Made by a program: the position numbers and the translations under genes. Source: UBA4615 sp964399635 (GTDB lineage: Bacteria; Pseudomonadota; Gammaproteobacteria; Burkholderiales; Burkholderiaceae_E). Taken from it: DNA of 64,000 bases. The notes beneath the pieces are model-generated. The model did not search any database, was not told the origin of the DNA, and saw only the letters and a list, made by a program, of their open reading frames with translations. How positions within the stretch are numbered: the first letter of the stretch is position 1; every line of letters begins with the position of its first letter. Below are positions 32,693 through 40,805 of this stretch, piece after piece. The DNA lies in the NCBI GenBank assembly GCA_964399635.1, contig CAYNRU010000046.1:1-64000 (forward strand). Reading direction: 5' to 3'.

Positions 32693-33430
32693 ATGAGCGA
32701 CAAGACGAACCTGGACGCGCAGCGCGTCGACCTGGCCGCCGCCCTGCGCGGCGCCGCCCGCTACGGGCTCAACGAAGGGGTCTGCAACCACTTCAGTCTC
32801 GAGGTGGGCGAGGACCGCTACCTGATCAACCCGCAGGGCCTGCACTGGTCCGAGGTGACCGCGGGCGACATGCTGCTGATCGACGGCTCGGGCCGCGTGA
32901 TCGAGGGCCGCCATCCGCTGGAGCCGACAGCCTTCTTCATCCACAGCCGCATCCACCGGATGCACCGGCACGCCAGGGCGGTGCTGCACACGCACATGCC
33001 CTACGCGACCGCGCTGACGCTGGTCGATGGCATGCGCCTCGAGTGGTGCAACCAGAACGTGCTGCGCTTCTGGGGGCGGGTGGCCTGGGACGATCAGTAC
33101 AACGGTCTCGCACTCGACGCCGTCGAGGGCGATCGCATCGCCGCCGGCATGACCGGCAAGGACGTGATGTTCATGGCGAGCCACGGCATCACGGTGGTCG
33201 GCCAGAGCCTCGCCTGGGCCTTCGACGACCTGTACTACCTCGAGCGCGCCTGCATGAGCCAGGTGCTCGCGACGCAGGCCGCCGCCGGCCGGCCGCTGCG
33301 CCGCGTGCCCGACGCGCTGTGCGAGCGCGTGGCCGCGCAGATCGCCGGCGAGCGCGCGCAGTCCGACCTGTTCTTCGACTCGGTCAAGCGCCTGCTCGAC
33401 CGCGACGCGCCCGGCTGGCGCGCCCTCTGA
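32693..33430 (+). CDS. Class II aldolase/adducin-family protein
   Basis: The 245-residue protein has the class II aldolase fold: an N-terminal GLNEGVCNHFSLEVGEDRYL and LINPQGLHWSEVTAGDMLLI, then zinc-ligand histidines in VLHTHMPYATAL and a later His in ASHGITVVGQS. These enzymes cleave or epimerise sugar phosphates or decarboxylate related acids; the substrate here is not evident. GAGGAGGG lies just upstream of the ATG at 32693, which fixes the start. paaZ begins 14 nt after the stop, so they are probably co-transcribed, yet a link of this family to phenylacetate catabolism is not established. Confidence 0.85.
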   Translation: MSDKTNLDAQRVDLAAALRGAARYGLNEGVCNHFSLEVGEDRYLINPQGLHWSEVTAGDMLLIDGSGRVIEGRHPLEPTAFFIHSRIHRMHRHARAVLHTHMPYATALTLVDGMRLEWCNQNVLRFWGRVAWDDQYNGLALDAVEGDRIAAGMTGKDVMFMASHGITVVGQSLAWAFDDLYYLERACMSQVLATQAAAGRPLRRVPDALCERVAAQIAGERAQSDLFFDSVKRLLDRDAPGWRAL

Positions 33431-33444
33431 CCCGGAGCCGCTCG

Positions 33445-35496
33445 ATGCCCGACGTCCTTCGCAGCCTCATCGCCGGCCGCTGGGTCGGCGCCACCCCCGA
33501 CCTCCCGCTGGCCAGCGCCATCGACGGGCGGGTGGTCGCCTTCACGCACCGCGAGCACCCGGATTTCGGCGAGGCGCTCGCATGGGCCCGCGGCGAGGGC
33601 CTGCGCAGCGTGCTGGGCCTGGACTTCCAGGGACGCGCCGCGGTGCTGCGCGCCCTCGCCCGGCACCTGGGCGAGCACAAGGAGGCGCTGTACGCGGTGT
33701 CGGCCTGGACGGGCGCGACGCGGCGCGACGGCTGGATCGACATCGAAGGCGGCATCGGCACGCTGAACGCATACGCGGCGCTTGCCGTCGCCGACCTGCC
33801 CTCGGGCAACCTCGTCCACGAGGGGCCGGCCGCGCCGCTCGGCCGCAAGGGCGGCTTCGCGGGCACCCACGTGCTGGTGCCGCGGCGCGGGGTCGCGGTC
33901 CACGTCAACGCCTTCAACTTCCCGGTCTGGGGGCTGCTCGAGAAGTTCGCGCCGGCCTTCCTAGCCGGCATGCCCTGCATCGTCAAGCCCGCCACCGCGA
34001 CCGCCTACCTGACCGAGGCGCTGGTCCTGCAGATCCATGCGTCCGGTCTGCTGCCGCCCGGCGCGCTGCAGCTGGTGGTGGGCGGCGTGGGCGACCTGCT
34101 CGAGCGGCTCGGCACGCAGGACGTGGTCACCTTCACCGGGTCGGCCGAGACCGCGGCGCGGCTGCGCACGCACCCCAACCTCGTGCGCAACGCGATTCCG
34201 TTCAACGCGGAGGCCGATTCGCTCAACGCGGCGATCCTCGGACCCGATGTGGCGCCGGGCAGCCGGGAGTTCGACCTGTTCGTCGACGAGGTGGTGCGCG
34301 AGATGACGGTCAAGGCCGGCCAGAAGTGCACCGCGATCCGGCGCGCGATCGTGCCGCAGGGCCGCCTGGACGCGGTCGCTCAGGCGCTGCGCGCGCGGCT
34401 GGCCGCAGTGGTGACGGGCGACCCCGCGCTGGAGGGCGTCGAGATGGGCGCGCTCGCCTCCCGCACCCAGGTTCAGGACGTGGGCGAGCAGGTCGCGCGC
34501 CTGTCGCGCGACTGCGAGACCGTGTGGGGCGCCGCCGACGGCTTCTCGCCGCGCGGCGAGCGGGTGGCGGGCGGCGCGTTCTTCCCGCCGACGCTGCTGT
34601 GCTGCACGCGGCCCCACGAGGTCGCGTCGGTGCACGAGCTCGAGGCCTTCGGGCCGGTCGCGACGCTGATGCCCTACACGGACCTCGACGACGCCGTCGC
34701 GCTCGCCGCGCGCGGGCGCGGCAGCCTCGTCGCGACCCTGGTGACCGCCTCGCCCGCGGTCGCGGCCGAGGCGATCCCCCGGCTGGCGGCCTGGCACGGG
34801 CGGCTGCACGTGCTCGACGCCGAGGCCGCCGTCGAGTCGACCGGCCACGGCTCCCCGCTGCCCGGGCTCAAGCACGGTGGCCCCGGGCGCGCTGGTGGCG
34901 GCGAGGAGCTCGGCGGGCTGCGGGCGGTCACCCATTACCTGCAGCGCGCCGCGCTCCAGGGGTCGCCGACGATGCTCACCGCGATCACCGGCGAGTACGT
35001 GCGCGGCGCGAAGGTCAACGAGTCCGACCTGCACCCGTTCCGCAAGCACTTCGAGGACATCGCGGTCGGCGACTCGCTGCTCACGCACCGGCGCACGGTC
35101 AGCGAGGCCGACCTCGTGCTGTTCGGCGGCCTGTCGGGCGACTACTTCTACATGCACTTCGACGAGCCGGCGGCGCGCGCGAGCGCATTCGGCAAGCGGA
35201 TCGCCCACGGCTACTTCGTGCTGTCGGCGGCGGCGGGCCTGTTCGTATGGCCCTCCCCGGGTCCGGTGCTGGCCAACTACGGGCTCGACACGCTGCGGTT
35301 CGTCAAACCGGTGGGGATCGGGGACACGATCCAGGCGCGGCTCACCTGCAAGCGCAAGACCGACCGGCCGCGCAAGCCCGCCGACACGGTCGGCCAGGGG
35401 GTGGTGGCGTGGGACGTGCAGGTGACCAACCAGGAGGGGGCGCTGGTGGCGTCCTACGACATTCTGACGCTGGTGGCCAAGCGCGCGGATGCCTGA
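33445..35496 (+). CDS. paaZ: Bifunctional oxepin-CoA hydrolase/semialdehyde dehydrogenase PaaZ
   Basis: PaaZ opens the oxepin-CoA ring and oxidises the resulting semialdehyde to 3-oxo-5,6-dehydrosuberyl-CoA in phenylacetate degradation. The 683-residue protein has both halves. The NADP aldehyde dehydrogenase covers about 1-510, with Glu 256 in NAEADSLNAAIL and Cys 295 in GQKCTAIRRA, at the same numbers as in E. coli PaaZ. The C-terminal MaoC-type hotdog hydratase (about 525-680) has Asp 566 and His 571 in LSGDYFYMHFDEP. So it is full length with both active sites. No other paa gene is in the window. The ATG at 33445 follows a CCCGGAG. Confidence 0.96.
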   Translation: MPDVLRSLIAGRWVGATPDLPLASAIDGRVVAFTHREHPDFGEALAWARGEGLRSVLGLDFQGRAAVLRALARHLGEHKEALYAVSAWTGATRRDGWIDIEGGIGTLNAYAALAVADLPSGNLVHEGPAAPLGRKGGFAGTHVLVPRRGVAVHVNAFNFPVWGLLEKFAPAFLAGMPCIVKPATATAYLTEALVLQIHASGLLPPGALQLVVGGVGDLLERLGTQDVVTFTGSAETAARLRTHPNLVRNAIPFNAEADSLNAAILGPDVAPGSREFDLFVDEVVREMTVKAGQKCTAIRRAIVPQGRLDAVAQALRARLAAVVTGDPALEGVEMGALASRTQVQDVGEQVARLSRDCETVWGAADGFSPRGERVAGGAFFPPTLLCCTRPHEVASVHELEAFGPVATLMPYTDLDDAVALAARGRGSLVATLVTASPAVAAEAIPRLAAWHGRLHVLDAEAAVESTGHGSPLPGLKHGGPGRAGGGEELGGLRAVTHYLQRAALQGSPTMLTAITGEYVRGAKVNESDLHPFRKHFEDIAVGDSLLTHRRTVSEADLVLFGGLSGDYFYMHFDEPAARASAFGKRIAHGYFVLSAAAGLFVWPSPGPVLANYGLDTLRFVKPVGIGDTIQARLTCKRKTDRPRKPADTVGQGVVAWDVQVTNQEGALVASYDILTLVAKRADA

Positions 35497-35512
35497 GGGC
35501 GGGCATCACCTC

Positions 35513-35536
35513 GCCGGACCGAACAGACGGTCCGGC
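35513..35536 (+). terminator. Hairpin downstream of paaZ
   Basis: GCCGGACC and GGTCCGGC form a perfect eight-pair stem with an eight-base loop, 17 nt after the paaZ stop. A TTTT run starts at 35544, seven bases past the stem, which is rather far for a classical terminator but compatible with transcript end formation. Confidence 0.5.
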
Positions 35537-35553
35537 ACGGCGCTTTTCGAGGC

Positions 35554-35580
35554 TTAAGTTCGGCGGCGGGCGGCCTACTG
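35554..35580 (+). promoter_or_regulatory. Partial sigma-28-like promoter before the glycan cluster
   Basis: TTAAGTTC (35554-35561) resembles the FliA -35 element. GCCTACTG stands at 35573-35580, 15 nt after TTAA, and keeps GCC and the central A of the -10 consensus (four of eight bases). It lies 43 nt before the first glycan-cluster gene. The same TTAAGTTC plus CCTAC arrangement occurs on the minus strand before fliE. The -10 match is weak, so this is tentative. Confidence 0.35.
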
Positions 35581-35623
35581 TGGCATCTGTCCACGTCCCG
35601 CCACGACACGCCCGAGGTCCTCG

Positions 35624-37270
35624 ATGCAATTGCCAGCCGTGAATCTCGTCGTCGTCCAGCCGACGGGCTATCTGCATTCCCTCGGGTTCCTCGACCAGGC
35701 ACGCTACTTCCGGTATCAGTTCCGTCGCCTGGGGGCGACGGTTACGATCTCGAAAAACCGGCTCCGCGAGGATGCGGTGAACTTCGTGTTCGGCGCGCAC
35801 CTGGGCTTCGATCCGGAATCGAAACGGCGCAGCACCTGCATCTTCGTCAACCTGGAGCAGTTGGGACCGGGCGGAGCGGCTGTCTCCGAGGCCTACACCA
35901 CACTGCTGCGCGGTAGCGCGGTGGTCGACTACGACGCCGAGAACGTCGGATACTACGCGGACGATCCGACCGACGTGCCGATCGTGCCGTTCCTGTACGC
36001 CCCCTACTTGAACGAGGCCGGGGTGCTCCCGATCGAGGAGCGTCCGATCGACCTGCTCTTCTTCGGCAGCGTCAATCAGCGACGGCAGGCATTCCTGCAG
36101 CGGATCGAGGCGAGCGGCGTGCAGGTCGCCATGTTCGACCAGGCGCTCTACGGCCCGGAACGCGACCACTTCATCCGGCAGTCCAAGGCAGTTCTGAACT
36201 GCCACTTCTACGAGACGAGCCGCTTCGAGCAGGCAAGGGCTTTCCACAGCCTGTCCCTCGGCACGCCGGTCATCTCGGAGCGGACTGCCCGCACCGCGCC
36301 ACCCGGACCGTTCGAGTCGGCGCTGTTCTGGGTCGACGACCACTCGATCGAATCGTTCTTCCGGGACACCTTCCGCGGCCCGGCTTTCGCCATCGCCGCT
36401 AAGGCGAGGATCGAGGGGTTCAGAGCGACCGATCCCATCGAGCCCTACGCCGACCTCCTCGCATTCGCGGCGGGTTACCACGAAGGCGCCAGCAGCACGA
36501 GGAGCACCGACCCGTGGCGACCGCGTCAGCTGAACCTCGGGTCCGGCAAGGACTACAGGGCGGGATGGCTGAACGTCGACATCCTCGACCGCAGTGAGCC
36601 GGACCTCGTGCTGGACCTCGCAACGCCGTTGTCTTTGCCCGCCACGCTGCCCGGTTGCCGCGGCGGCGAGGTACGCCTCGAGGCAGGCTGTCTGGACCGT
36701 GTGTACGCCAACAACGTCCTGGAGCACGTCCCCGACCTGCCGAGGCTGATGACCAACCTGCTGACGCTGCTCAAAGTGGGCGGTGAACTCGAGATCGAAG
36801 TTCCCCACGAGCGGGCGCCTACGGCTTGGCAGGACCCCACTCATCTGCGCGCGCTCAACGAGCACTCGTGGCTGTACTACACGGACTGGTTCTGGTATCT
36901 CGGATGGTTCGAGCATCGCTTCGAGATCGTCCGTTCAGAATGGCTCGATCTGCAGCTTCAACCGTGCGAGCGATCGAACGCCGCGTTCATGAAGGTGCTG
37001 CTGCGCAAGACCTTCACGACGGCATCCGACCGCATGACGGCCAGGACCCTGCAGCCCGACTTCGGTGGCATCGAAGACGACCTGTCGGTCTTCGAGGCAA
37101 GCCCCGTATCCGGGCGGCAGCCCAAATCCCCGATCGACGCAGTCGATGCTGCCACGGCCGCGCGAGCGCCCACCAGACCCCCGCAGCACAACGCACCGAC
37201 ACCACAGCCAGCGTCGCCAAGCGCGCCCCGGGAGTCGTCGTCCGACCGCGACGTGGTCCGGAGCGTGTGA
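35624..37270 (+). CDS. Glycosyltransferase-like and methyltransferase fusion protein
   Basis: The 548-residue protein has two parts. Residues 1-285 resemble a glycosyltransferase-type domain: VVVQPTGYLHSLGFLDQARY, DLLFFGSVNQRRQAFLQRIE and SLSLGTPVISER. Residues about 300-470 are a class I SAM-dependent methyltransferase with motif I LNLGSGKDYRAGWLNVDI and ANNVLEHVPDLPRLMTNLL. A Ser/Pro/Ala-rich tail (about 490-548) is low complexity. The stop overlaps the next start (TGATG). It likely acts in surface-glycan or flagellin glycan assembly; the exact acceptor is unknown. Codon use is visibly less GC-biased than in the flanking flagellar genes, which may reflect acquisition. Confidence 0.75.
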   Translation: MQLPAVNLVVVQPTGYLHSLGFLDQARYFRYQFRRLGATVTISKNRLREDAVNFVFGAHLGFDPESKRRSTCIFVNLEQLGPGGAAVSEAYTTLLRGSAVVDYDAENVGYYADDPTDVPIVPFLYAPYLNEAGVLPIEERPIDLLFFGSVNQRRQAFLQRIEASGVQVAMFDQALYGPERDHFIRQSKAVLNCHFYETSRFEQARAFHSLSLGTPVISERTARTAPPGPFESALFWVDDHSIESFFRDTFRGPAFAIAAKARIEGFRATDPIEPYADLLAFAAGYHEGASSTRSTDPWRPRQLNLGSGKDYRAGWLNVDILDRSEPDLVLDLATPLSLPATLPGCRGGEVRLEAGCLDRVYANNVLEHVPDLPRLMTNLLTLLKVGGELEIEVPHERAPTAWQDPTHLRALNEHSWLYYTDWFWYLGWFEHRFEIVRSEWLDLQLQPCERSNAAFMKVLLRKTFTTASDRMTARTLQPDFGGIEDDLSVFEASPVSGRQPKSPIDAVDAATAARAPTRPPQHNAPTPQPASPSAPRESSSDRDVVRSV

Positions 37271-38526
37271 TGGCCTCGCCGAACGATCCGATCTACGTGA
37301 CCCAACCGTCGCTGCCGGCCCTCGATGATTTCCTGCCGATGCTCCGCGAAATCTGGGACACCAAGGTACTGACCAACGGCGGTCCGTTCCACCGGCGGCT
37401 CGAATCCGCGCTGTGCGAGCACCTCGGCGTCAAGCACATCGCCCTCTTCGCAAACGCGACTCTCGCGCTCGTGACTGCGCTGCAGTCGATGCGAATCACC
37501 GGCGAAGTGATCACCACGCCCTACTCGTTCGTCGCGACGGCGCACGCGCTGCTCTGGAACGGGATCAAGCCCGTCTTCGTCGACATCGACCCGGTCACAC
37601 TCAACATGGATCCCGCCCGGATCGAGGCGGCAATCACGCCCCGGACAACCGCGATCCTGCCTGTGCATTGCTACGGCCACCCGTGCGACGTCGATCGGAT
37701 CCAGGGCATCGCGGACACCTACGGGCTCAAGGTCATCTACGACGCCGCGCACGCATTCGGGGTTCGATGCCACTGCGGAAGCGTACTGAATCACGGCGAC
37801 CTGTCCGTGCTGAGCTTCCACGCCACCAAGGTCTTCAACACGTTCGAGGGCGGCGCCATCATCTGTCCCGATGCCAAGACAAAGACGCGCATCGACCACC
37901 TCAAGAACTTCGGGTTCGTGGACGAAGTCACCGTGGTGGCGCCGGGCATCAACGGCAAGATGAACGAATTCCAGGCGGCGCTGGGTCTGCTGCAGCTCGG
38001 CGAGATCGATGAGTCGATCCGGCGCCGGCAGGCGATCGATGCGCGCTACCGCGCCGGGCTGGCCGACGTCCCCGGGGTCTCCTGCATGCCCGCACCGACG
38101 GAGGCACGCGCCAACCACGCCTACTTCCCGATCATGATCACGCCTGACTTTCCAGTAACACGGGATGCGCTGTACGCCACGCTGAAGGCAGCCGGCATCC
38201 ACGGCCGCCGATACTTCTATCCGCTCATCACGGACTTCCCGATGTACCGCGGGTTGCCGTCAGCGACGCAGGCGAACCTGCCGGTTGCCACGCTCATGGC
38301 GCAGCGGGTGATCTGCCTGCCGATCTACCCGACGCTGGGCTTCGACGACGTCGACCGCGTGGTCGACGTGATCAGGGCTGCCGGCTTGCGCGGGTCGTCG
38401 TCGAGGACCGCCGCCGCCTCGAGCGTCCCCGTACCCAGGCGGAACGCGGACCCGGCCGGCGACGTATCCGAATCCTCGCGGGGCAAACGCCTCGCCGCCC
38501 TGGCCGAACCGGTCGGCTCGGCATGA
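37270..38526 (+). CDS. DegT/DnrJ/EryC1-family PLP sugar aminotransferase
   Basis: This 418-residue PLP enzyme transfers an amino group to a nucleotide-linked keto-sugar. The PLP lysine is Lys 187 in SFHATKVFNTFEGG, and the family Asp 158 is in VIYDAAHAFG. The N-terminal NGGPFHRRLESAL and ITTPYSFVAT segments also fit. It most resembles the VioA/WecE-type branch that makes 4-amino-4,6-dideoxy sugars, but the substrate cannot be fixed from sequence. The last roughly 45 residues are a Ser/Arg-rich tail beyond the normal end. Its start overlaps the stop of the previous gene. Confidence 0.88.
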   Translation: MASPNDPIYVTQPSLPALDDFLPMLREIWDTKVLTNGGPFHRRLESALCEHLGVKHIALFANATLALVTALQSMRITGEVITTPYSFVATAHALLWNGIKPVFVDIDPVTLNMDPARIEAAITPRTTAILPVHCYGHPCDVDRIQGIADTYGLKVIYDAAHAFGVRCHCGSVLNHGDLSVLSFHATKVFNTFEGGAIICPDAKTKTRIDHLKNFGFVDEVTVVAPGINGKMNEFQAALGLLQLGEIDESIRRRQAIDARYRAGLADVPGVSCMPAPTEARANHAYFPIMITPDFPVTRDALYATLKAAGIHGRRYFYPLITDFPMYRGLPSATQANLPVATLMAQRVICLPIYPTLGFDDVDRVVDVIRAAGLRGSSSRTAAASSVPVPRRNADPAGDVSESSRGKRLAALAEPVGSA

Positions 38527-38557
38527 AGCCGCAGCGCCGGCGCTCCGGGGAGCGCGC

Positions 38558-39619
38558 GTGAATCGGATCGCGGTTCTGATCCCAGCCTACAAGACCGGCT
38601 ACCTCAAGCCGCTGTTCGAGAGCCTGCGTCGCCAGACCTTCCGGGACTTCCGGGTGCTCCTCTCGGACGACAGCCCGGATGCGACGATCACCCGGTCACT
38701 GCGCGAAGGCCGCTTCGACGACGAGCTGGCCGGACTGCATCTGACGGTCGTGAGGGGCCCGTGCAGCGGCCTGAAGAACCATCGGCATGTCCTGCACGCC
38801 TGGAATCGCAGCACGCCACTCGTACACATGCTCATGGACGACGACGTGATCGATCCGGAGTTCTACGCCCATCACGTGGCGGTGCACGACGCGGTGCCGG
38901 CAGTGTCCGTATCGATCAGCCTCAGACGGCTGATCCGGGCGAGCGGCGAGGCAATGGGCATGCTGCCCCTGCCTGACTTCATCACCGCAGCGATGGACGA
39001 AACCGTGCTCGTCAACGCCGCCACCCTGGTTCGCAGCACCGTGCTGCCAAGCCAGAACTGGCTGGGCGAGCTGTCCAATATGGTCCTCGGCGCGCAGGCA
39101 GCTTGCAGATTCCCGGCGCCTCCAGCGGCCGGGCCGTCCTACTTTGGCTTGCCCGACATCGGGCTGCTGCTGGACGCAAAGGATATCGGTCCCATTGCCG
39201 TGGTGCGCCGCGCGCTGGGGGGGTTCCGTCAGCATCCGGATCAATCCACCGGAAACGTCAACTCGCTGTCGCTGAAGATCGCCCACCTGGCGTGGGTATC
39301 GTTCGCGCTGCGTGCCCGCCAGGAACGCCACCTGAACGACGACGAGACGCGGAACGCCATCGCGCTGGCCATTCGGCGATGCCTGGGCGTCTACGGCGCC
39401 GATTCGACGATGCGCCCGTTCTACGAACTCGTGCGCGACAACCTGATGGATCTCGATCTTCTCGAGGGCGCCTTCAGCGCCGCCTGGGGGGCCTTGCTCG
39501 ACGCGAATGCAGACACGCGACGCGCCGACTGGGGGGTGCGTATCGACGTGTCGGCTGCCACGCCGAACAATTCGCGGGACGTAGCGTCGATCGAACGGCA
39601 TCTCGTCGCACAACCCTGA
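38558..39619 (+). CDS. Family 2 glycosyltransferase
   Basis: The 353-residue protein begins with the GT-A nucleotide-sugar binding pattern (IAVLIPAYKTGYLKPLFESL, RDFRVLLSDDSPDATI) and has a metal-binding acidic motif HMLMDDDVIDPEFY in place of the usual DxD. The C-terminal half (about 180-353) has no clear family. The start is a GTG at 38558 with GGGGAG about 6 nt upstream. It lies 31 nt after the aminotransferase and 13 nt before the methyltransferase, so it belongs to the same operon. Confidence 0.85.
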   Translation: MNRIAVLIPAYKTGYLKPLFESLRRQTFRDFRVLLSDDSPDATITRSLREGRFDDELAGLHLTVVRGPCSGLKNHRHVLHAWNRSTPLVHMLMDDDVIDPEFYAHHVAVHDAVPAVSVSISLRRLIRASGEAMGMLPLPDFITAAMDETVLVNAATLVRSTVLPSQNWLGELSNMVLGAQAACRFPAPPAAGPSYFGLPDIGLLLDAKDIGPIAVVRRALGGFRQHPDQSTGNVNSLSLKIAHLAWVSFALRARQERHLNDDETRNAIALAIRRCLGVYGADSTMRPFYELVRDNLMDLDLLEGAFSAAWGALLDANADTRRADWGVRIDVSAATPNNSRDVASIERHLVAQP

Positions 39620-39632
39620 GGGAGTTCGAACA

Positions 39633-40157
39633 ATGAGGAAGGTTCACCTCGGTTGCGGGTCCAACTACATCGACGGATGGATCAACATCGACATCGACTC
39701 GCCCCTGGCCGACATCGCAGCGGACCTCCGGCACCCGTTGCCGTTCGAGGACGCCAGCGTGGACCTCGTGTTCAACGAGCATTTCCTGGAGCACCTGTCG
39801 CGCGAGCAGGGGCTGGCCTTCCTCCGGGAGTGCCGTCGGATCCTGAAGCCCGGGGGAATGCTGCGAATCAGCACCCCCGACCTGCGCTGGCTGTGCGCAC
39901 AGTACGTCTGTGGACAGCTCGACGAATGGCGCGACGTGGGCTGGTTGCCGGACACCTCGTGCAGTCTGATGAACGAGGGCATGCGGCTCTGGGAACATCA
40001 GTTCGTGTACGACCGAGACGAACTGCAGCGGGCGCTGGGTCGGGCGGGCTTCGGCACCATGGTGCACGTGCCGCATCGGCGCAGCGCCATCGCGGAACTG
40101 ACCGAGCTCGAATGCCGTCCCTATCATCACGAACTGATCGTCGAAGCCACCGTGTGA
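39633..40157 (+). CDS. SAM-dependent methyltransferase (type 11)
   Basis: The 174-residue protein is a compact class I methyltransferase: motif I VHLGCGSNYIDGWINIDI, the acidic binding loop, NEHFLEHLSREQGLAFLREC, and ILKPGGMLRISTPDLRWL. It is clearly related to the second half of the first gene in this cluster (LNLGSGKDYRAGWLNVDI). It probably methylates a sugar hydroxyl or amine during glycan assembly, which is inference from context. It is the last gene on the plus strand of the cluster, convergent with the acyltransferase. Confidence 0.85.
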   Translation: MRKVHLGCGSNYIDGWINIDIDSPLADIAADLRHPLPFEDASVDLVFNEHFLEHLSREQGLAFLRECRRILKPGGMLRISTPDLRWLCAQYVCGQLDEWRDVGWLPDTSCSLMNEGMRLWEHQFVYDRDELQRALGRAGFGTMVHVPHRRSAIAELTELECRPYHHELIVEATV

Positions 40158-40203
40158 CCCGACCGGCAGGCGCTCCCGGCTGCCGTGCCGACCATCGGCA
40201 GTC

Positions 40204-40791
40204 TCAGGCCCTGGTTTCGAGCAGCAGCGCCTTCTCCATCTCGAGCATCGCCTTGCTGCGCGACTTCAGGCGCCTGACGGGTGAGCCGAAGTACACGCCC
40301 CAGCCGTCCAGGGACTTGGTCACCAGGGACAGCGCTCCCACCGAGGCCCCCTCTCCGATGCGGACGCCCGGCAGGACGACGCTGCCGGATCCCACGATGA
40401 CGTGGCGCTCCAGCACGACCCGCCCGAGCGTGGGCTTCAGGTACTTCGAGGGGACAGTCGGGTTGGTGAGTCCCCGACCGGTGTAGTCGTCGGTTCCCGA
40501 ATAGATGCAAACGCCCTGCGACAGCCCTGCGAAGTCCTCCAGCACGATGCCGCCCGTACAGCCGAGGAAGCAGCCACCGCCGATGTGAATGTAGCTACCG
40601 AGCTCGATCGAACCCGAGTGAGCAGCGATCACGGCATTGCCATCGATTCGGACGTTGCTGCCGATGCTGATGTTCCCGAGTCCGATGAGCGTCGCGTTCT
40701 TCGCGATCCTGACGTTCTCGCCCACCTCCCTGAAGCCGAACAGGCGCAGCGCGTCGCTTTCGAAATAGCCGGGATCGAAGGGATTGAGCAT
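40204..40791 (-). CDS. Left-handed beta-helix (hexapeptide) acyltransferase
   Basis: The 195-residue protein is made of hexapeptide repeats (for example IGLGNISIGSNVRIDGNAVI and VLERHVIVGSGSVVLPGVRI) and ends in a short helix, as in sugar O- and N-acetyltransferases such as WbbJ and the VioB/QdtC group. The start at 40791 follows GAGGAG and lies 14 nt after the stop of the upstream minus-strand gene. With the DegT aminotransferase it suggests an N-acylated amino sugar, but O-acylation is equally possible. Confidence 0.87.
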   Translation of the reverse strand: MLNPFDPGYFESDALRLFGFREVGENVRIAKNATLIGLGNISIGSNVRIDGNAVIAAHSGSIELGSYIHIGGGCFLGCTGGIVLEDFAGLSQGVCIYSGTDDYTGRGLTNPTVPSKYLKPTLGRVVLERHVIVGSGSVVLPGVRIGEGASVGALSLVTKSLDGWGVYFGSPVRRLKSRSKAMLEMEKALLLETRA

Positions 40792-40805
40792 TGCCCTGCG
40801 GCTCC

